Source: Isoetes taiwanensis
Lineage: Eukaryota > Streptophyta > Lycopodiopsida > Isoetales > Isoetaceae
DNA length: 64,000 nucleotides
Assembly (NCBI GenBank): GCA_021234155.1
Contig: JAJEKV010000031.1
Location: 3,450,898-3,514,897 of the forward strand
Reading direction: 5' to 3'
Position numbers and translations under genes: made by a program. Below are positions 1 through 10,971 of this stretch, in pieces (position 1 is the stretch's first letter; each line of letters starts with the position of its first letter). A model generated the notes under the pieces. It was not told the origin of the DNA. It did not search any database and saw only the letters and a program-made list of their open reading frames with translations.

Positions 1-515
1 GCACCAAGGAAGCGGCCGAGATCGAGGAACCTCACGGCCCCCTAGAATCAGGAGCTAGAAGACACAGGACTATGGTGTATATGTGAAGAGGATCGCCTCC
101 GTCTGGAAAAGGGGCTTTCGTCTTGCATAAACTGTGGGTTCACTGCCCGTTCTGTGATAGGATTCATCATGCACAAACCATGCCCAGGGGTTTCACTATG
201 TTGGACCCGTATTATGCAACACCGTGACTGGATAGGGGTTTTTTTATTTTCAAAATGTCCGTATACGGATGAAGCCAAACACGTATGCACCAATGTTTTG
301 CCGTAAGTGGTCGAGAAGGGGAAGATGGGCGAGAACAAGGTAATCGTATCATACGTTAGGCATTTCCCTTGAAGATCCAAGGCGCCAGAGATCTATACCG
401 AGTTTGTATTAGCAGACCTTGGAATTTTGAATGAACTATTGAAGTCTCTCGTGATTGCACTGCAGAGCCAGAGGCACTGAGGACCTCTACGCCCGCAAGG
501 AAAAGAGAGATCTAC
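1..515. other. No gene recognised at window start
   Basis: I see no convincing gene here. A 110-codon minus-strand frame has no recognisable domain. The segment may hold decayed upstream parts of the HKT-like relic that follows, since the first two pore units of that family are missing from it, but no clear match is visible. Confidence 0.3.
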
Positions 516-1905
516 TTGGCAGCAAAGGCTTTTCTATTAAGAGTGTTTGAGAAAATATGGGGAAGAAGATTGTTGAAGAGATCCAAGCTCTGTTCTAGCA
601 CTCGAGAAGATATTCGAAGGCATGGGACACCAGGAGATGAATCGGATCCGGCTCAGAGGCTTTATTTAGAGCATGATGCCTCAGTTCTTCTGTGTAGGGT
701 TGTGATCTTATACTTTGTTGGGGTGCAATATTTGGGATTCGTCATAATTCTGATGTGCATTGTAGGAAGCCCGGAAGATATTCATGTTTTAAGAAGAAAA
801 CACCTAAATAAAGGTTTGTTTTCATTCTTTACTTCCATAGCCATGTTTTCAAATGCAGGCTTCTCGTTAGCAAATGAGAATTTGATTGCTTTTCGGCAGA
901 GTTCGGTCCTTTTGTTGTGGTTGAGCTTGCTAATATTGATGGATAATACCATGTTTGCTCCCTGTTTAAGAGGTATAATCGGGCTGCTCCATCACCATAC
1001 CAAGGGGGCGGGACCAAGTTAGCCTATAGATACTTGCTCAACAATCCTAGGAAATGTTACACACATCTTTTCCCCATAACCAAAACCATGTGGTTAATCT
1101 ACACCATCATGGCCTTTAATGCTCTGAGAATGCTTCTTCTTTTTTGTCTTTGGATTTCGAAATCTGCAAAGCATTACAAGGCTTGTCACCACCATGAAGC
1201 TTGCGGTGGGATGTTTCCAATCGCTATCGACACGAAATTGCGGTGCCAATGTTGTCAACTTGGGAGATCTCTCACCCTCTATGCTAGTGATGTATGTTAG
1301 TTTGATGTAAGATCAACTTGACCATCTTGCTTTTTGTTGATCTGCTCTAGTTCTAAGTGTAGCCATTGTTGTCGGGGTATGTTGTTTGTGTATCCGGTCT
1401 ATATATCTATATATCTAGGCGAACACTAGAGTCAAGGAGAATATAAAGCATTTTCACAAAGAAAAATCCAAGATATCAATGAGGTTATCTTTGCAGAGCC
1501 AAAGACTCCTTGCTCGTGATTCAACATATCTGTTTCTTGGCGGTGTTCTTGATCCGTCTATGTGAATTTTGGGGAAGGTTCAAAATGATGGGCTGAATTT
1601 CTCCATATTTAACATTATATTTGAGGTGATCGGGTAAGATTTCATGACTTAAGCTATTGCATGGGAGATTCATATATGATCATAACAAAGAGAAAGGGTT
1701 TGTTTGGTAGCAAGATCACGGCAATGTAGGATTGTCGGTGGGATACGAGTTGCAAATTTGAATAATTCGAGCAAGTCATGCAATCGATGTGCCATGGAGT
1801 TTATCGGCAAAAATTGATGTTGAATCTAAACTGGCGATGGTTTCGGTGATCTTTTCTTTGGGAAGGCATGGGGTCTACCGGAGAACATAGATGTGGTCAG
1901 TAGGG
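516..1905 (+). pseudogene. Broken HKT/TrkH-type Na+/K+ transporter
   Basis: HKT proteins move Na+ or K+ across plant membranes through four pore loops, each with a filter glycine or serine. Seen here: at about 790-990 a third-pore motif FFTSIAMFSNAGFSLANEN, then NTMFAPCLR. In another frame at about 1035-1080 comes YLLNNPRKCYTHLFP. At 1230-1300, again in a shifted frame, GANVVNLGDLSPSMLVMYV. At 1583-1633 LNFSIFNIIFEVIG is followed by a GTAAG donor, and at about 1715-1755 the fourth pore reads HGNVGLSVGYE. At 1795-1900 the C-terminal end reads WSLSAKID to FSLGRH, then GLPENIDVV after another shift. Order and spacing match the C-terminal two thirds of the family. The N-terminal pore pair is missing and at least three frame breaks separate the pieces, so it is a pseudogene. 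The family assignment is firm; exact ends and intron borders are not. Confidence 0.85.
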
Positions 1906-2741
1906 TCCCTCACGAAGCGCCTCATATGCTTCCATGACCTCCGTACCTCCATCCATGCAAAGCCCTTCCATCACTCCCTTAAGCCCTTCCATGCCTCCCA
2001 TGCTGCTGACAGCCTCCCCACTTTACACAACTAAAGTTGAAGAAAGTTGAATAATATCTATCCTGCTTTGTTTTAGCGTTGGCTAAGGGTAACCTTTGAA
2101 TCATATCTATCCTACATTTGTATTCCTTAGCATTGGCTCCCTGATATATTATACCCTATCTATCTCTAAAGATATCTCACTTAACTTGCTCTTGTATTCA
2201 TTAGCATGGGCACATGCTATATGCTTGAAAATTAAAAAGGGGGCAAAGATTTTTTTTTGAATTGAATTGGTTTTGCTCGTCCCTTATTCTTTTGGGACCC
2301 CACAAAGCATCTTTGCACCCCACCTTATAGCATCACTTTTCTTTGAGAAGTTGTTTGTCTTGTTAGGCCCAACTTGAAACGATTCAACTCAATGCTCGTT
2401 AGTTATAACGAAAATTTATCACGTTGGACGGAATCACAAGGGGGGATAGCCCTTGATACAGAATCATAGTTATCCACAGAGATAGAATCACCCATTTGAA
2501 GTCCACTTCTTGTTGTGTGCATACTGTGTGAAAGGCCTTCGGACTTAGTGTGATTTTCTACTATAGTCATAAAATACGACTATCACATTGAGATAAGACA
2601 TGTTTACGACTACAAACCAAAAAATACGATACAAAAAATTGAAGTCGTTTTTCCACTAGGTGTCATCAAATAAGACACCAACTAGTGGAAAACCATAAAA
2701 AATAAGATGCTCTTGTTTTTATAATAATAATATAATTAATA
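1906..2741. other. No gene recognised
   Basis: AT-rich DNA between the HKT relic and the Helitron end. I see no conserved domain. The repeated phrases around 1925-2010 (CCTTCCAT, CCATGC) are short and imperfect. Confidence 0.4.
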
Positions 2742-4735
2742 CTAGAAAAGCGGCCGCTCGTGTTTGTGACATGTTTAAACGAATACTACTCTATTTAATG
2801 CTTTTTTATATACAACATTCGGGATGTACATTCGGTGGTATGCACCTTGACGTGATGTTTCCGTAAAAGCAATTTTGATTTCTGCTTGTGAAGTGCACCT
2901 TGCTTGAGAGAGCAACATAAAGTTGGCCATGTGCAAAAAGTGGGGCTGGCAAGTAAAGCCCAACGGTCTCTAAAGATTGGCCTTGAGACTCGTTTATTGT
3001 CATCGAGAAAGCCAAATTGTCTCCTGGTAAACAATATGTATGAATCAGATGGTGTCAGGTTGACCTTTGGGAGCAGGATTGGGGTGTCTCTAAATTGTCC
3101 TGTAATTATTTTCGCCCGTAGGATTCTTTGTATTGCATGGGTGATGTGCAGGCATGTCCCGTTGCATAGTCCATCCCGAGAGTACATGTTCCTTAGCAAC
3201 ATCACTATTGCTCCTACCTTGATATTGAGCTTGTGGGGCGGCATTCCGGAGGGTGTGAGGTGGTTAATAAATTCATTCGAAAATTTTCTAATGTCCTCTT
3301 CATCTTCCATGTTGAAAGTATTGATGCCGACGTATAGATGCAAATCTCCATGCAACCTTTGCAAGGTTCTTGTCATTGAATTTTACTGTGTCCTCATTTT
3401 CTAGAGATAGTATGGATTTTTCAAATAGATGTTTTATGCTTGCTGAGTCAATGCTTGTTCCAAATATCTCATCAATAATGTTGTTCTACGCAATGCATGT
3501 GTTGGGCAGCTAAACGACATCTGTAGGGAGTGTAGGCTCGTCGCTCATTTGTTCTCCATCTCCAAGCTTTAGTAGGTATTCAGACCATTCTTTTTCGTCT
3601 TTATAGAGTCATGCTTGATGTCAGTCTGAAAGTCCTAAAATATTTCTATAGAGAGTTACTTTTGATACATTTTGAGAGGATCTCCATCTTTTTGGCTCGT
3701 TTGATTATGGGCAGTTGCTGCCAAAGATCGCCGCCAGCTAATACAATCATTCCTCCAAATGGTCTAGAGTCGCATTGAATTTCCCTCAGGGCAGTGTCAA
3801 CTGCTGTAAGCGCCTCAGATAATGTCATGCTCAATTCATCCCACACCAAAAGTGTTGCTTTTCTTATTTTGTATGCCTGCTTGCTCGTGGGTCACAGGTC
3901 AGAGGTTGCTTCAGGTATTAGGTTTAGCGGGAGCTTGAATGTAGAGTACACTGTTTGGGCTCCTTTGAGCAAAAGTCTTGCTATACCCGTCCATGCGACT
4001 GCAATAACACCAAGCTCTCTTCACCTTAACTTGCTAAACAATATTAAAGAGGTATGTTTTTCCAGAGCCCCTAGACCTCTCTACATTTATGCATGAACCT
4101 AATGGCTGAATTCCATCAATTGCAAAAAGAACGTCATCAGCTATTTCTTTTTGGTCTGGAGTCAGTTTCGCATAGCATCATCTATTCTAGCTTTTTCAAA
4201 GAATACATCAAAGGTCTGGTTGATTGTTGCTTCATAGTTTTGGCTGCGCCTAGGTCGTGGAAACTGATATAATTGACAACTTATTCCGTTTGCAAGGAAG
4301 ATTTCATTCATAGGTAATAGTGCTACGTTATATGCATCTTCCTCTGACATGTCACAGGCGTAATCCTCTGCTAAATGGTACTTGAACTTGCCCCATAGTT
4401 CGCGTGGATCCGAGGAAGGCCTCAGATGCAGATGAAGGCGAATATTTGTTGCAATTGGGCAGGCATCTAAAAAGTAGCTACATCCTCGAGCGTTCTCTCA
4501 CATTCTGCATCATCGACTAATAGTCCTAGTTCCTTTGCTGTCTCATGAAATGTAGTGCACTCTTTCCTATTGATATTTTTCATGTCCTTGAAGCTAGTGA
4601 CCCCTCTTCTGTGTAGCAGCAATACGCGCAAGTAATATCTTTCCATGTCCTTTGGGCTGACATTATACATTCTTGAAATCAATTTATATTTGCCCTCCCT
4701 TATCTTCCACATGCCCTGGCTCTTTATAAAAGTAT
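2742..4735 (-). mobile_element. Helitron relic with 3' terminus and helicase remains
   Basis: Helitrons are rolling-circle transposons coding for a HUH Rep/helicase protein, inserting between A and T and ending in a hairpin plus CTRR. On the minus strand the low-coordinate end reads a GCGGCCGC palindrome, TTTT, then CTAG at 2742-2745, followed by T: the expected 3' structure. Immediately upstream lie pieces of the Pif1-like helicase in correct order (separate entry). The 5' end and the Rep domain are not seen, so the copy is truncated near 4735, next to the LTR primer-site remnant. The terminus call is inferred from structure; the helicase call is strong. Confidence 0.75.
2795..4715 (-). pseudogene. 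Helitron Pif1-like helicase, fragmented
   Basis: Pieces appear in order down the minus strand. At 4712-4467 comes RMYNVSPKDMERYYLRVLLL, a block typical of the Helitron protein just before the helicase. At 4350-4162 comes MSEEDAYNVALLPMNEIF. At 3849-3646 is the helicase motif III neighbourhood, with WDELSM and LAGGDLWQQLPII. At 3376-3000 is the C-terminal half (LTPSGMPPHKLNIKVGAIVMLLRN, then GLCNGT). At 3015-2806, in a shifted frame, is the last helicase motif [18 protein letters not shown] followed by HGQLYVALS. Walker A is not found in an open frame. Several stops and shifts separate the blocks, so no functional enzyme is encoded. Function as DNA unwinding during transposition is known for the family. 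Confidence 0.85.
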
Positions 4736-4812
4736 AATAATGTGAAATTTCTAGATATGTATATTGTCAAGCGATGTTTGATTTTTTGATTACTGGCTAA
4801 CCTTTGGTTCAT

Positions 4813-4826
4813 AGCAAGTGGTATCA
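4813..4826 (+). promoter_or_regulatory. Primer binding site remnant of an LTR retrotransposon
   Basis: TGGTATCAGAGC, complementary to the 3' end of initiator tRNA-Met, lies here on the plus strand. It marks the edge of a decayed LTR element; its LTR would lie to the left and be cut by the Helitron relic. The following 400 bases show no recognisable gag. Confidence 0.6.
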
Positions 4827-5249
4827 GAGCATGGTTCCAATTTCTCTTGGAGCCTGTGTGTGTTTTTATTTGACTAAAATTAGTTCAACTACTCTATTAG
4901 AAGTAGTTTAATATTTCTATAAGCAAAGTTAAGAAGTTTAATTCTAAAAAATCAACTCAGAAAAAGGCATTATATCTCTAAAACCCTAGCCACTCTTGAT
5001 GTAGAATCATTCATCTTTGGAGCCCTAACGCTGCCCTTACAGTTTTATGAAATTCGATGCCCTTAGGGTATTTCTGAAGAAATTCTTGATGCCTTTAGAG
5101 TGTATTTAAAACCATTAATTTCGAAAAAAGATCATGCCGTGATCTCTTCCTAGATTGTGACTGATTAAATCTGCATAAGTATCCGTATTTTATTTTTGCC
5201 ATTACTTACTTTGGAATAAACCGTCTCAAGCCTTAGAACTTCCTATAAT

Positions 5250-5932
5250 ATTTCTCTCGGACGGCTGGAGTCTTCAGGTGCCGGGAGACGACTGGGGCAA
5301 AATCTGGAGGTGGATGTGGAATCCAATCTCGGTGTTGTTGTGGCAGATAGTGCACCGATCCCTGAGGGTGAATACGTGGGTTCACAGGATAAGTCCGAGG
5401 ATCAGTGACTTGTGTCCAATGTGTGGTGCATGTACCGAGACTTTGGAATACTGTATGTTTCTCTGCGTAGAGGTTCAGCCCGCATGGCAGTGGGCTCAGC
5501 GCCTCTTTCACACCTCTCTCCGTTGTCAAGAAGTTCTCTTGGGAATGTATCAAGAGGGTGGTCCCGTAGCACGATCTTGCCTTCCATTTGTACAAGGCCT
5601 GGCTTCTGTGGCTCATATGGAAGCAGCGACGCATGAAGGTGTTCAGAAATGAAGAGCTGCCACTTGGTGCTCTGATCCCTCAGTTGAGGTACAAATTATA
5701 CCTTTCTTACCTGGCGTCCCCTCGGAAAGAGCAGTTCAAGGCGGCTATCTGGGAAAGGATCCTCCTCATTGTAGACGGCAGTGGCAGGTTTGTTGTCTGA
5801 GTCGTGGTTAGGTGTGCGTGCAGTCTAGGTCCTCCCGTGAGCGTTTGCTCGGGCAGGAGCTTCCTTGTGTCGCTCTTCCTGTATTTTACTGCATATTAAT
5901 AATAGTTAATTTGATCCTTCAAAAAAAAAAAA
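5250..5932 (+). mobile_element. 5'-truncated LINE (C-terminal end and poly(A) tail)
   Basis: The 3' end of a non-LTR retrotransposon. The frame from about 5255 carries the reverse-transcriptase zinc-binding domain: WNPISVLLWQIVHRSLRVN, then CPMCGACTETLEYCMFLC with its Cys/His pattern, and after a frame break WLLWLIWKQRRM and LIPQLRYKLYLSYL near 5590-5700. It aligns piece by piece with the LINE at 20.2-21.2 kb (for example ..LLWQ.VHR..RVN and LRYKL..S), so the two belong to one family. The copy ends in an A run at 5919-5931. All upstream domains are missing, as usual for incomplete target-primed insertion. Copy A of the segmental duplication begins about 60 bases further on. Confidence 0.85.
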
Positions 5933-6627
5933 ATTTTGCAATCTAATATATGAACCACAATAAACAAGAGAGGCAAGCTCCAAATTAGATAGAAAGCAAA
6001 GAAAACATCCCTTAAATTCTGCAATACCATCTTACGGCACAAAGGACAAAAATTCTACAATATCATCTTAAGGCCAAAGATCAATGTAGACACAAGGAAG
6101 CCTTCAAGATTAAACAACAAAGGGAGAGGCTCAAAAGCAGACACAAAAAGAATAGGTGGACTTATATACTCTAGTGACATCTCCCACTAGCCTCAAGAAA
6201 CACATTTATCTGCTAATCTTGAAACGCAAATAAAACACACAAAACTTAATTCATCCCAAAAGCTATTATCACTCACTGCAACCTTATCTCATTTTTTTTA
6301 CTCCCAACCATTGCAAAAAATAAACCCCAAACCATTAAATAATCCCCCAACCATTGAATTAAAAACTAATACATGGAAATCACGATTGAAAGACAGCGGC
6401 ACAAATTTTGGACACCATGTACAGACAGCTCTGATATTAGAACGAAGAATAAGGATTACAGCCTTTATATTACAAGCACAAACAAGAAGCACACTTCACA
6501 TTGATAACAGAACATCACGCTGCCGCTGACAGCATGTCGACCACAGCAAGTCTCTTGCCAACACAATATTTACAGACAGACAATATTTGCAAGACGACTC
6601 CATAGATGCTGAAGCCACCACAGGCCT

Positions 6628-7050
6628 TCAAGCCTGCATAGTCCCAGGATGCCTGGCCGCCATACGATCCAATGCATTGAGATGGCGCACAAGAATGCCC
6701 TTGAGCAGATTGACATGTCCCCGAAGAGATCGTCGCTGCCTCAATGAAATCTTGAGATCCTCCATCTCCAAACATTCCAAAGCATCCTGAATCTGCTGCA
6801 AACTATTGCGCAGACTGTCCTTCACATCTCTAATTCCGCTAAGAACTTCCTTTGACAACAATTCCACGTCCACATGAACATGGAAGCACTCTGACCCCTT
6901 TGCAACAGCACTATTTACATTGCAACTCTGCAAATCCTCCGCTGATTCGCCATCCAAATCACTGTCTATCTTTATGATCTCCCGAGGCAAACCATTCTGA
7001 CCAACACCACCTACAGCCACTTCATTCACTACCACACCTACAAAACAGCA
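6628..7050 (-). CDS. Possible 3' exon or second ORF of the HUH element
   Basis: A minus-strand open frame follows a good acceptor: TTTTGCTGTTTTGTAG at about 7033-7048 precedes GTGTGGTAGTGAATG. The translation is coding-like: an acidic, polar start (IKIDSDLDGESAEDLQ) and then a helical, leucine-rich stretch from LLSKEVLSGIRDV to LNALDRMAARHPG that could form a coiled coil. A GTAATG donor lies just after the stop of the upstream frame at 7095. This may therefore be an intron whose upstream exon has gained a stop, or a second gene. I recognise no known domain. It lies wholly inside the 2500-bp insertion and so belongs to the element. Confidence 0.45.
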   Translation of the reverse strand, partial: CCFVGVVVNEVAVGGVGQNGLPREIIKIDSDLDGESAEDLQSCNVNSAVAKGSECFHVHVDVELLSKEVLSGIRDVKDSLRNSLQQIQDALECLEMEDLKISLRQRRSLRGHVNLLKGILVRHLNALDRMAARHPGTMQA

Positions 7051-7094
7051 AAATTTACATGTCAACATGTGAGACAGAAACGTACAGGCATTAC

Positions 7095-8210
7095 CTACTC
7101 CACATCAACACTCCTATCGCCCGAATGCAAAGGGATAAACTCTGGCCAAGGATCAACAAGGGTAGGAGCAGGGGCATCTATGGGCGCACTATCATCCTTG
7201 AAAGCTGCTAAGACAGCCTCATCGTCACTGCTGCCAACATCATTCCCAACATCATCCCAAATCCGTTTTCTCCTCCTCCCAACACGCTTTACAGGCACAA
7301 CTCCAGGTGGCGTACCAAAGATCACTGAACGGACATCCTTAATGCAAGCAGACCCTGGATTTAACGTGAGCCTCCACGCTGCCTCAACTCGCTGCTGTGA
7401 TATGAATGCACAGTTCATGGGCAGCACCCATGCACTGCTCAAAACAAATTTATGGGTCCTGAGCATTGCAGTCACAGCTTGCTCCAATGACGCACTAAGC
7501 TACCTTTTGCCATGGTATAAAACAAAATGGCAGGCCCTGGCCAAAAGATTACGGTTGTCCAAAGTGACACATGATTTGATCTCACCTGCACCGTACAATG
7601 CATACAGATCTTTTCCCCTAGCCATCTGCTCCGCGCTGACGTTCTTCACATGATGCCTGAAATGCATTTTACCAAGATCCTTTAAGCAATACCCAATCAT
7701 ACCTTCATAGCAGTGCAGTTTTGTATCTTTGAGGGCTTTGCGTAGAATCACTCCTCCGGCTGGCTTGTAAGTACTCCCACATTCACCATAGCCGGAGTGC
7801 TAAGATTGGTTGCTGCAACACGAAGAACACATTGGATATGAAGATGATCTAACTCAGACCCCCGTTCTTGGCTGACCACCCCAGATATGCATTCCTTGTC
7901 CAAGAAGCTACAAACTGAAACGTACAGTGCTTCCCATACATCCAGACTGCCCACACTCACTGTTACACTGATGTCAATAGAAGAAGGTTCATCCATAGCC
8001 TCACCACAACTCATTCTCGGCTTCTTATTTCCTCCTCCCCTGGCCACCACCTTCTTTGCCAACACAGGTTTCTTACCTCCGAAATTCTGTCTACCTGGCC
8101 CCTTGTCTTCAAACAAACGAAGACACTCCATAAACTGCCAACTCTTATCCCCAGCTGCATCCTTTCCACCTGCCTCCAACTGCTTCCCCTGCCTGTATCT
8201 GCCACAAGGG
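7095..8210 (-). pseudogene. HUH endonuclease (Replitron-type Rep), frameshifted
   Basis: Rep-type HUH enzymes nick one DNA strand with a tyrosine while two histidines hold the metal. Reading down the minus strand, 8179-7748 has a low-complexity N-terminal part, then SVTVSVGSLDVWEAL and VVSQERGSELDHLHIQCVLR, where HLHIQ is an H-x-H/Q-like metal motif. After a one-base frame break near 7750 the next frame (7751-7500) reads LHCYEGMIGYCLKDLGKMHF, placing the candidate nicking Tyr in GYCLKD, then GAGEIKSCVTLDNRNLLARA. An in-frame TAG at 7500-7502 precedes 7487-7095 (AMLRTHKFVLSSAWVLPMN, then a basic RRRKR and an acidic tail), still in the same frame. Length after joining is about 370 residues. The match to Replitron proteins rests on motif order remembered from the family, not on a search. 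Neighbouring copy B lacks the gene. Confidence 0.72.
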
Positions 8211-8769
8211 GCTCCGGCTGCTCCACAAATGTGCTCCCATGAAAATTAGAATTCTCAGAGAGCTTAAACCCTTCCCACAAAGCCCTGCATTCTGCAACGG
8301 CGCTACTTTCAGCAGGACGGCCCTCAGCATCCAGACTGCCCTTGCCCCTGCCCGATACCTCCCTGGCCAGCCTCCTCAAAAACACGACGACTGCAAGACT
8401 CAAATACCTGCAGGAGAGCCTGATTCCGCTGCCATAACTGAGAGAAGCTTGCAAAACAATGGACGGCTATGCACGTTTTAAACTACTCGAAAACCTTCTG
8501 GAACCAGGGCCATGTGAACTGCCACTGCTCTAACCATCAGCAAATCAAGCAAATCAATCGCCTGCAACCACATCCCGCAGGCCAGGAACTTCCAGATTGG
8601 AACAGGGACCATGCATGAATCCGGCCCCTGTCTCGCGAGAACGTAGAAAGGAAAATAACAAAAATAGGAAGAAGACGAACCATTGCAATAAAAGCCACTA
8701 AAAAAAAAAGACATTCACCCAATACAACCTTTGCCCAAAATCTTAGCAAAAGATCTAGAGCAAACCTTC

Positions 8770-9752
8770 TATAGACCCAAGATAAATCACACAAAAATTG
8801 GTCCATCCCAAAGCTATTATTTTTATAGACCACAGAAAGTCAGACTGAAACCTTGCTGCCACCCTTGTGAACTTGCTCGTCAAACTTAAAGCTTCATAAT
8901 TAAGTGTGCAAACAACTAGTGATAGTTCATTTAGATAGCTGCCAAAGGACTGCGATCCAAAAACTCTGAGGCTTCATAATTAAGTGTGCAAACTTGATTG
9001 CATGCAACTACCTTCATTTAGATAGCTGCCAATGGACTTTGATCCAAAAACTATGTGCTTATACGATAGGCCACACAATTTAGAACATCTGTCAAAAAGC
9101 TAACTATTTTAAATGATAAATGGTGGTACTCCAATAATTCATAGAGCATACCAGCAGTTGAATAGATGACTCAAGACATTGTTCAATATAATTTCACGGG
9201 CAACATTGTTGCCATTTCAGTTAAGCTTGCAATTACTTTGTTTCAAGCTAAAATATGTGCAGAATAAATTGAATTCTGCTCATTCAAAAGCCGTTGCCTT
9301 AGGGCTTTGCCCTGTCCACCATCCCCTTCAACAATGCTATCACGTAATACTCATGGTTCTCATGGCAAAGAGTGTCAAGAACATACGGATAGCTTACAAC
9401 ATCAAATAGATATTTGAAACAAATCTGTAATATACAGGTGCCCCAACAGATCTGAACCCTTACAATTCCCAAACAAAGAACAAGCATATGCAGAGGTCAG
9501 CACATCAAATTGAACAATGCATAAATAAGAACACTATAGTCTCTGTATTCTAATCTCCAAATTCTGGCATCAGTTTTGTATGGTCTATTCTCCACATAAT
9601 TAAGCTTCTTATGGCCTCCAATCCCACATCAATGAGATGATTTTCATCTTTTCTTGTGTAACAATATTAAACTTTCAAATCCCATTTCCAAATAAAGTAT
9701 ATCAAACCATACAAAAACCTGAAATCCTGAACCCTTCAAGACACATGTAGAT
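8770..9752. repeat. Shared flank of duplication, downstream of F-box gene
   Basis: This matches 28093-28955 of copy B closely. It contains a roughly 100-bp internal repeat (GGCTTCATAATTAAGTGTGCAAAC … GATAGCTGCCAA near 8890-8960 and 8965-9035). It probably holds the downstream exon and 3' untranslated DNA of the F-box gene, but no coding match is visible. Confidence 0.6.
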
Positions 9753-10971
9753 TTAAGGTAAAAACAAGGTGGGATAAAAAAACATTAATCTTACATCTGT
9801 TGATGAATCGTCAGGGAAGTAATAAAGAGTATCTGGAATTCTAATTGGTTTCCAAAGACAGTTTGCCAGGTCATATTCAAGCAACAAAGTAATATGTTCT
9901 GTATCTTTCTCTGCCCCTGCTATGGCAATGAGAATGCTATCATGTTCGCCCAGTGCAACCTTTGGATACCATTTCTCAGGGAAGTAGTGCAGCATCCAAT
10001 AGTATTTATTCTCCCGTTCAATTGCATCTGCCTTAAAAATCAACTCCTTCAATGCTGCTCTACCAAGTTCAGTAATCAATGTCCACTTCAACGTACCATT
10101 CAATATACTTCCACTCCAAAGTTCAATTTTTGGCTTCCTTTGGGCAAGGCCAACTAAAATCATTCTATCTTTACATTTGGAAACGAAACATGTGTAGTTC
10201 CCAACTTCATAATCAAAATTTGGATAGTCAAAATTCACCCAACTAAGACGATCTTGCGCAAAATCATAAATCGCAACTTTCTCTTCCTCGCCATCGGATC
10301 TGAAAAAAATGTGAGAAGTGCCGATAAGTTCATTATGGGGAACACCACTAGAGTCCACTGTCCCTCCCTTCCTCCACAGATTCTCCCTTGAATCATATAC
10401 CTCTGCATAATCTGATGTTGGTCCTAATGCCAAGATCATATAAGCACCTGACGACTTATCTACAATCATGTCTGTTGGAACCAAATCTTCGGAAGGGCTA
10501 GGTATAGTCTTCCATGAATTAATTAATGGATTCCCAACCTCATATGTAAGATTTTCTTCTTGCATTCTAGACATGCAGACAAAACCTCCATCATTAGCAA
10601 AGACTAGCCCAGGTCTTTGCAAACTTCGAAGTGTGGTTCGGTTTTAGAGACATGAAAATATTCAATACTAACACATGGCTCCTCTCCAATTTCACATTCG
10701 GAAAGCACAATATACATTTTTCTTGGGGACAAAGCACGGAATGAAGCTCCTTAAAATACTGAGAAAATAAAATTGTGTCTCTCCAGTTTTTGCATACTGA
10801 AGAAAACCTAACAAGATCCCTGACCTGTAGAAACGCTAAAATACGAATTCCAACATCCGCCGGAAGCGAGTCCCATTTGATCGTTCCAGAAGCATGCTTT
10901 GTAGATCCTCTTAAGCGTTTGTAAATCTGCCATTTTGTAGGCTTAGGTTTTTTTCTGTCGTTCTGGCGCAT
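9753..10971 (-). pseudogene. F-box protein gene, copy A, frameshifted
   Basis: This is the duplicate of the gene at 28956-30176. The N-terminal part (10971-10594) has the F-box: WDSLPADVGIRILAFLQVRDLVRFSSVCKNWRDTI. Single-base deletions relative to copy B at about 10700 (ATTCGGAA against ATTCTGGAA) and about 10639 (GGTTCGG against GGTTCCGG) throw it out of frame. The C-terminal part resumes in a second frame (10622-9753) with the same beta-propeller-like region (SSGAYMILALGPTSDYAEVYD). In family members the F-box binds SKP1 in an SCF ubiquitin ligase and the C-terminal part chooses the target. This copy can only make a truncated protein. The regions outside the lesions remain near identical to copy B, so decay is recent. 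Confidence 0.88.

Larger units (their letters stand above)
6270..8769 (-). mobile_element. Replitron-like HUH-endonuclease transposon insertion
   Basis: Copy A flanks (…AGCTATTAT up to 6269 and TATAGACCC from 8770) are joined in copy B by only TTT (28090-28092), so a 2500-bp unit sits in a T/A-rich target. Its minus strand carries a HUH-type Rep reading frame and a downstream C-terminal region, as in Replitrons, a group of eukaryotic HUH transposons distinct from Helitrons. A short direct repeat, GCAACCTT near the left end (6278-6285) and GCAAACCTT at the right end (8760-8768), lies close to both borders. No inverted ends and no clear target duplication are visible. The protein is broken by a frameshift and a stop, so this copy is inactive. 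That the unit was inserted rather than lost from copy B is inferred from its self-contained coding content. Confidence 0.8.

Noticed and set aside
3794-4096. Plus-strand ORF over the Helitron region
   Set aside because: Antisense to the helicase blocks; the minus strand carries all recognisable motifs.
7887-8481. Plus-strand ORFs rich in Pro/Ser across the HUH element
   Set aside because: They are shadows of the minus-strand coding region; the HUH motifs are on the minus strand.
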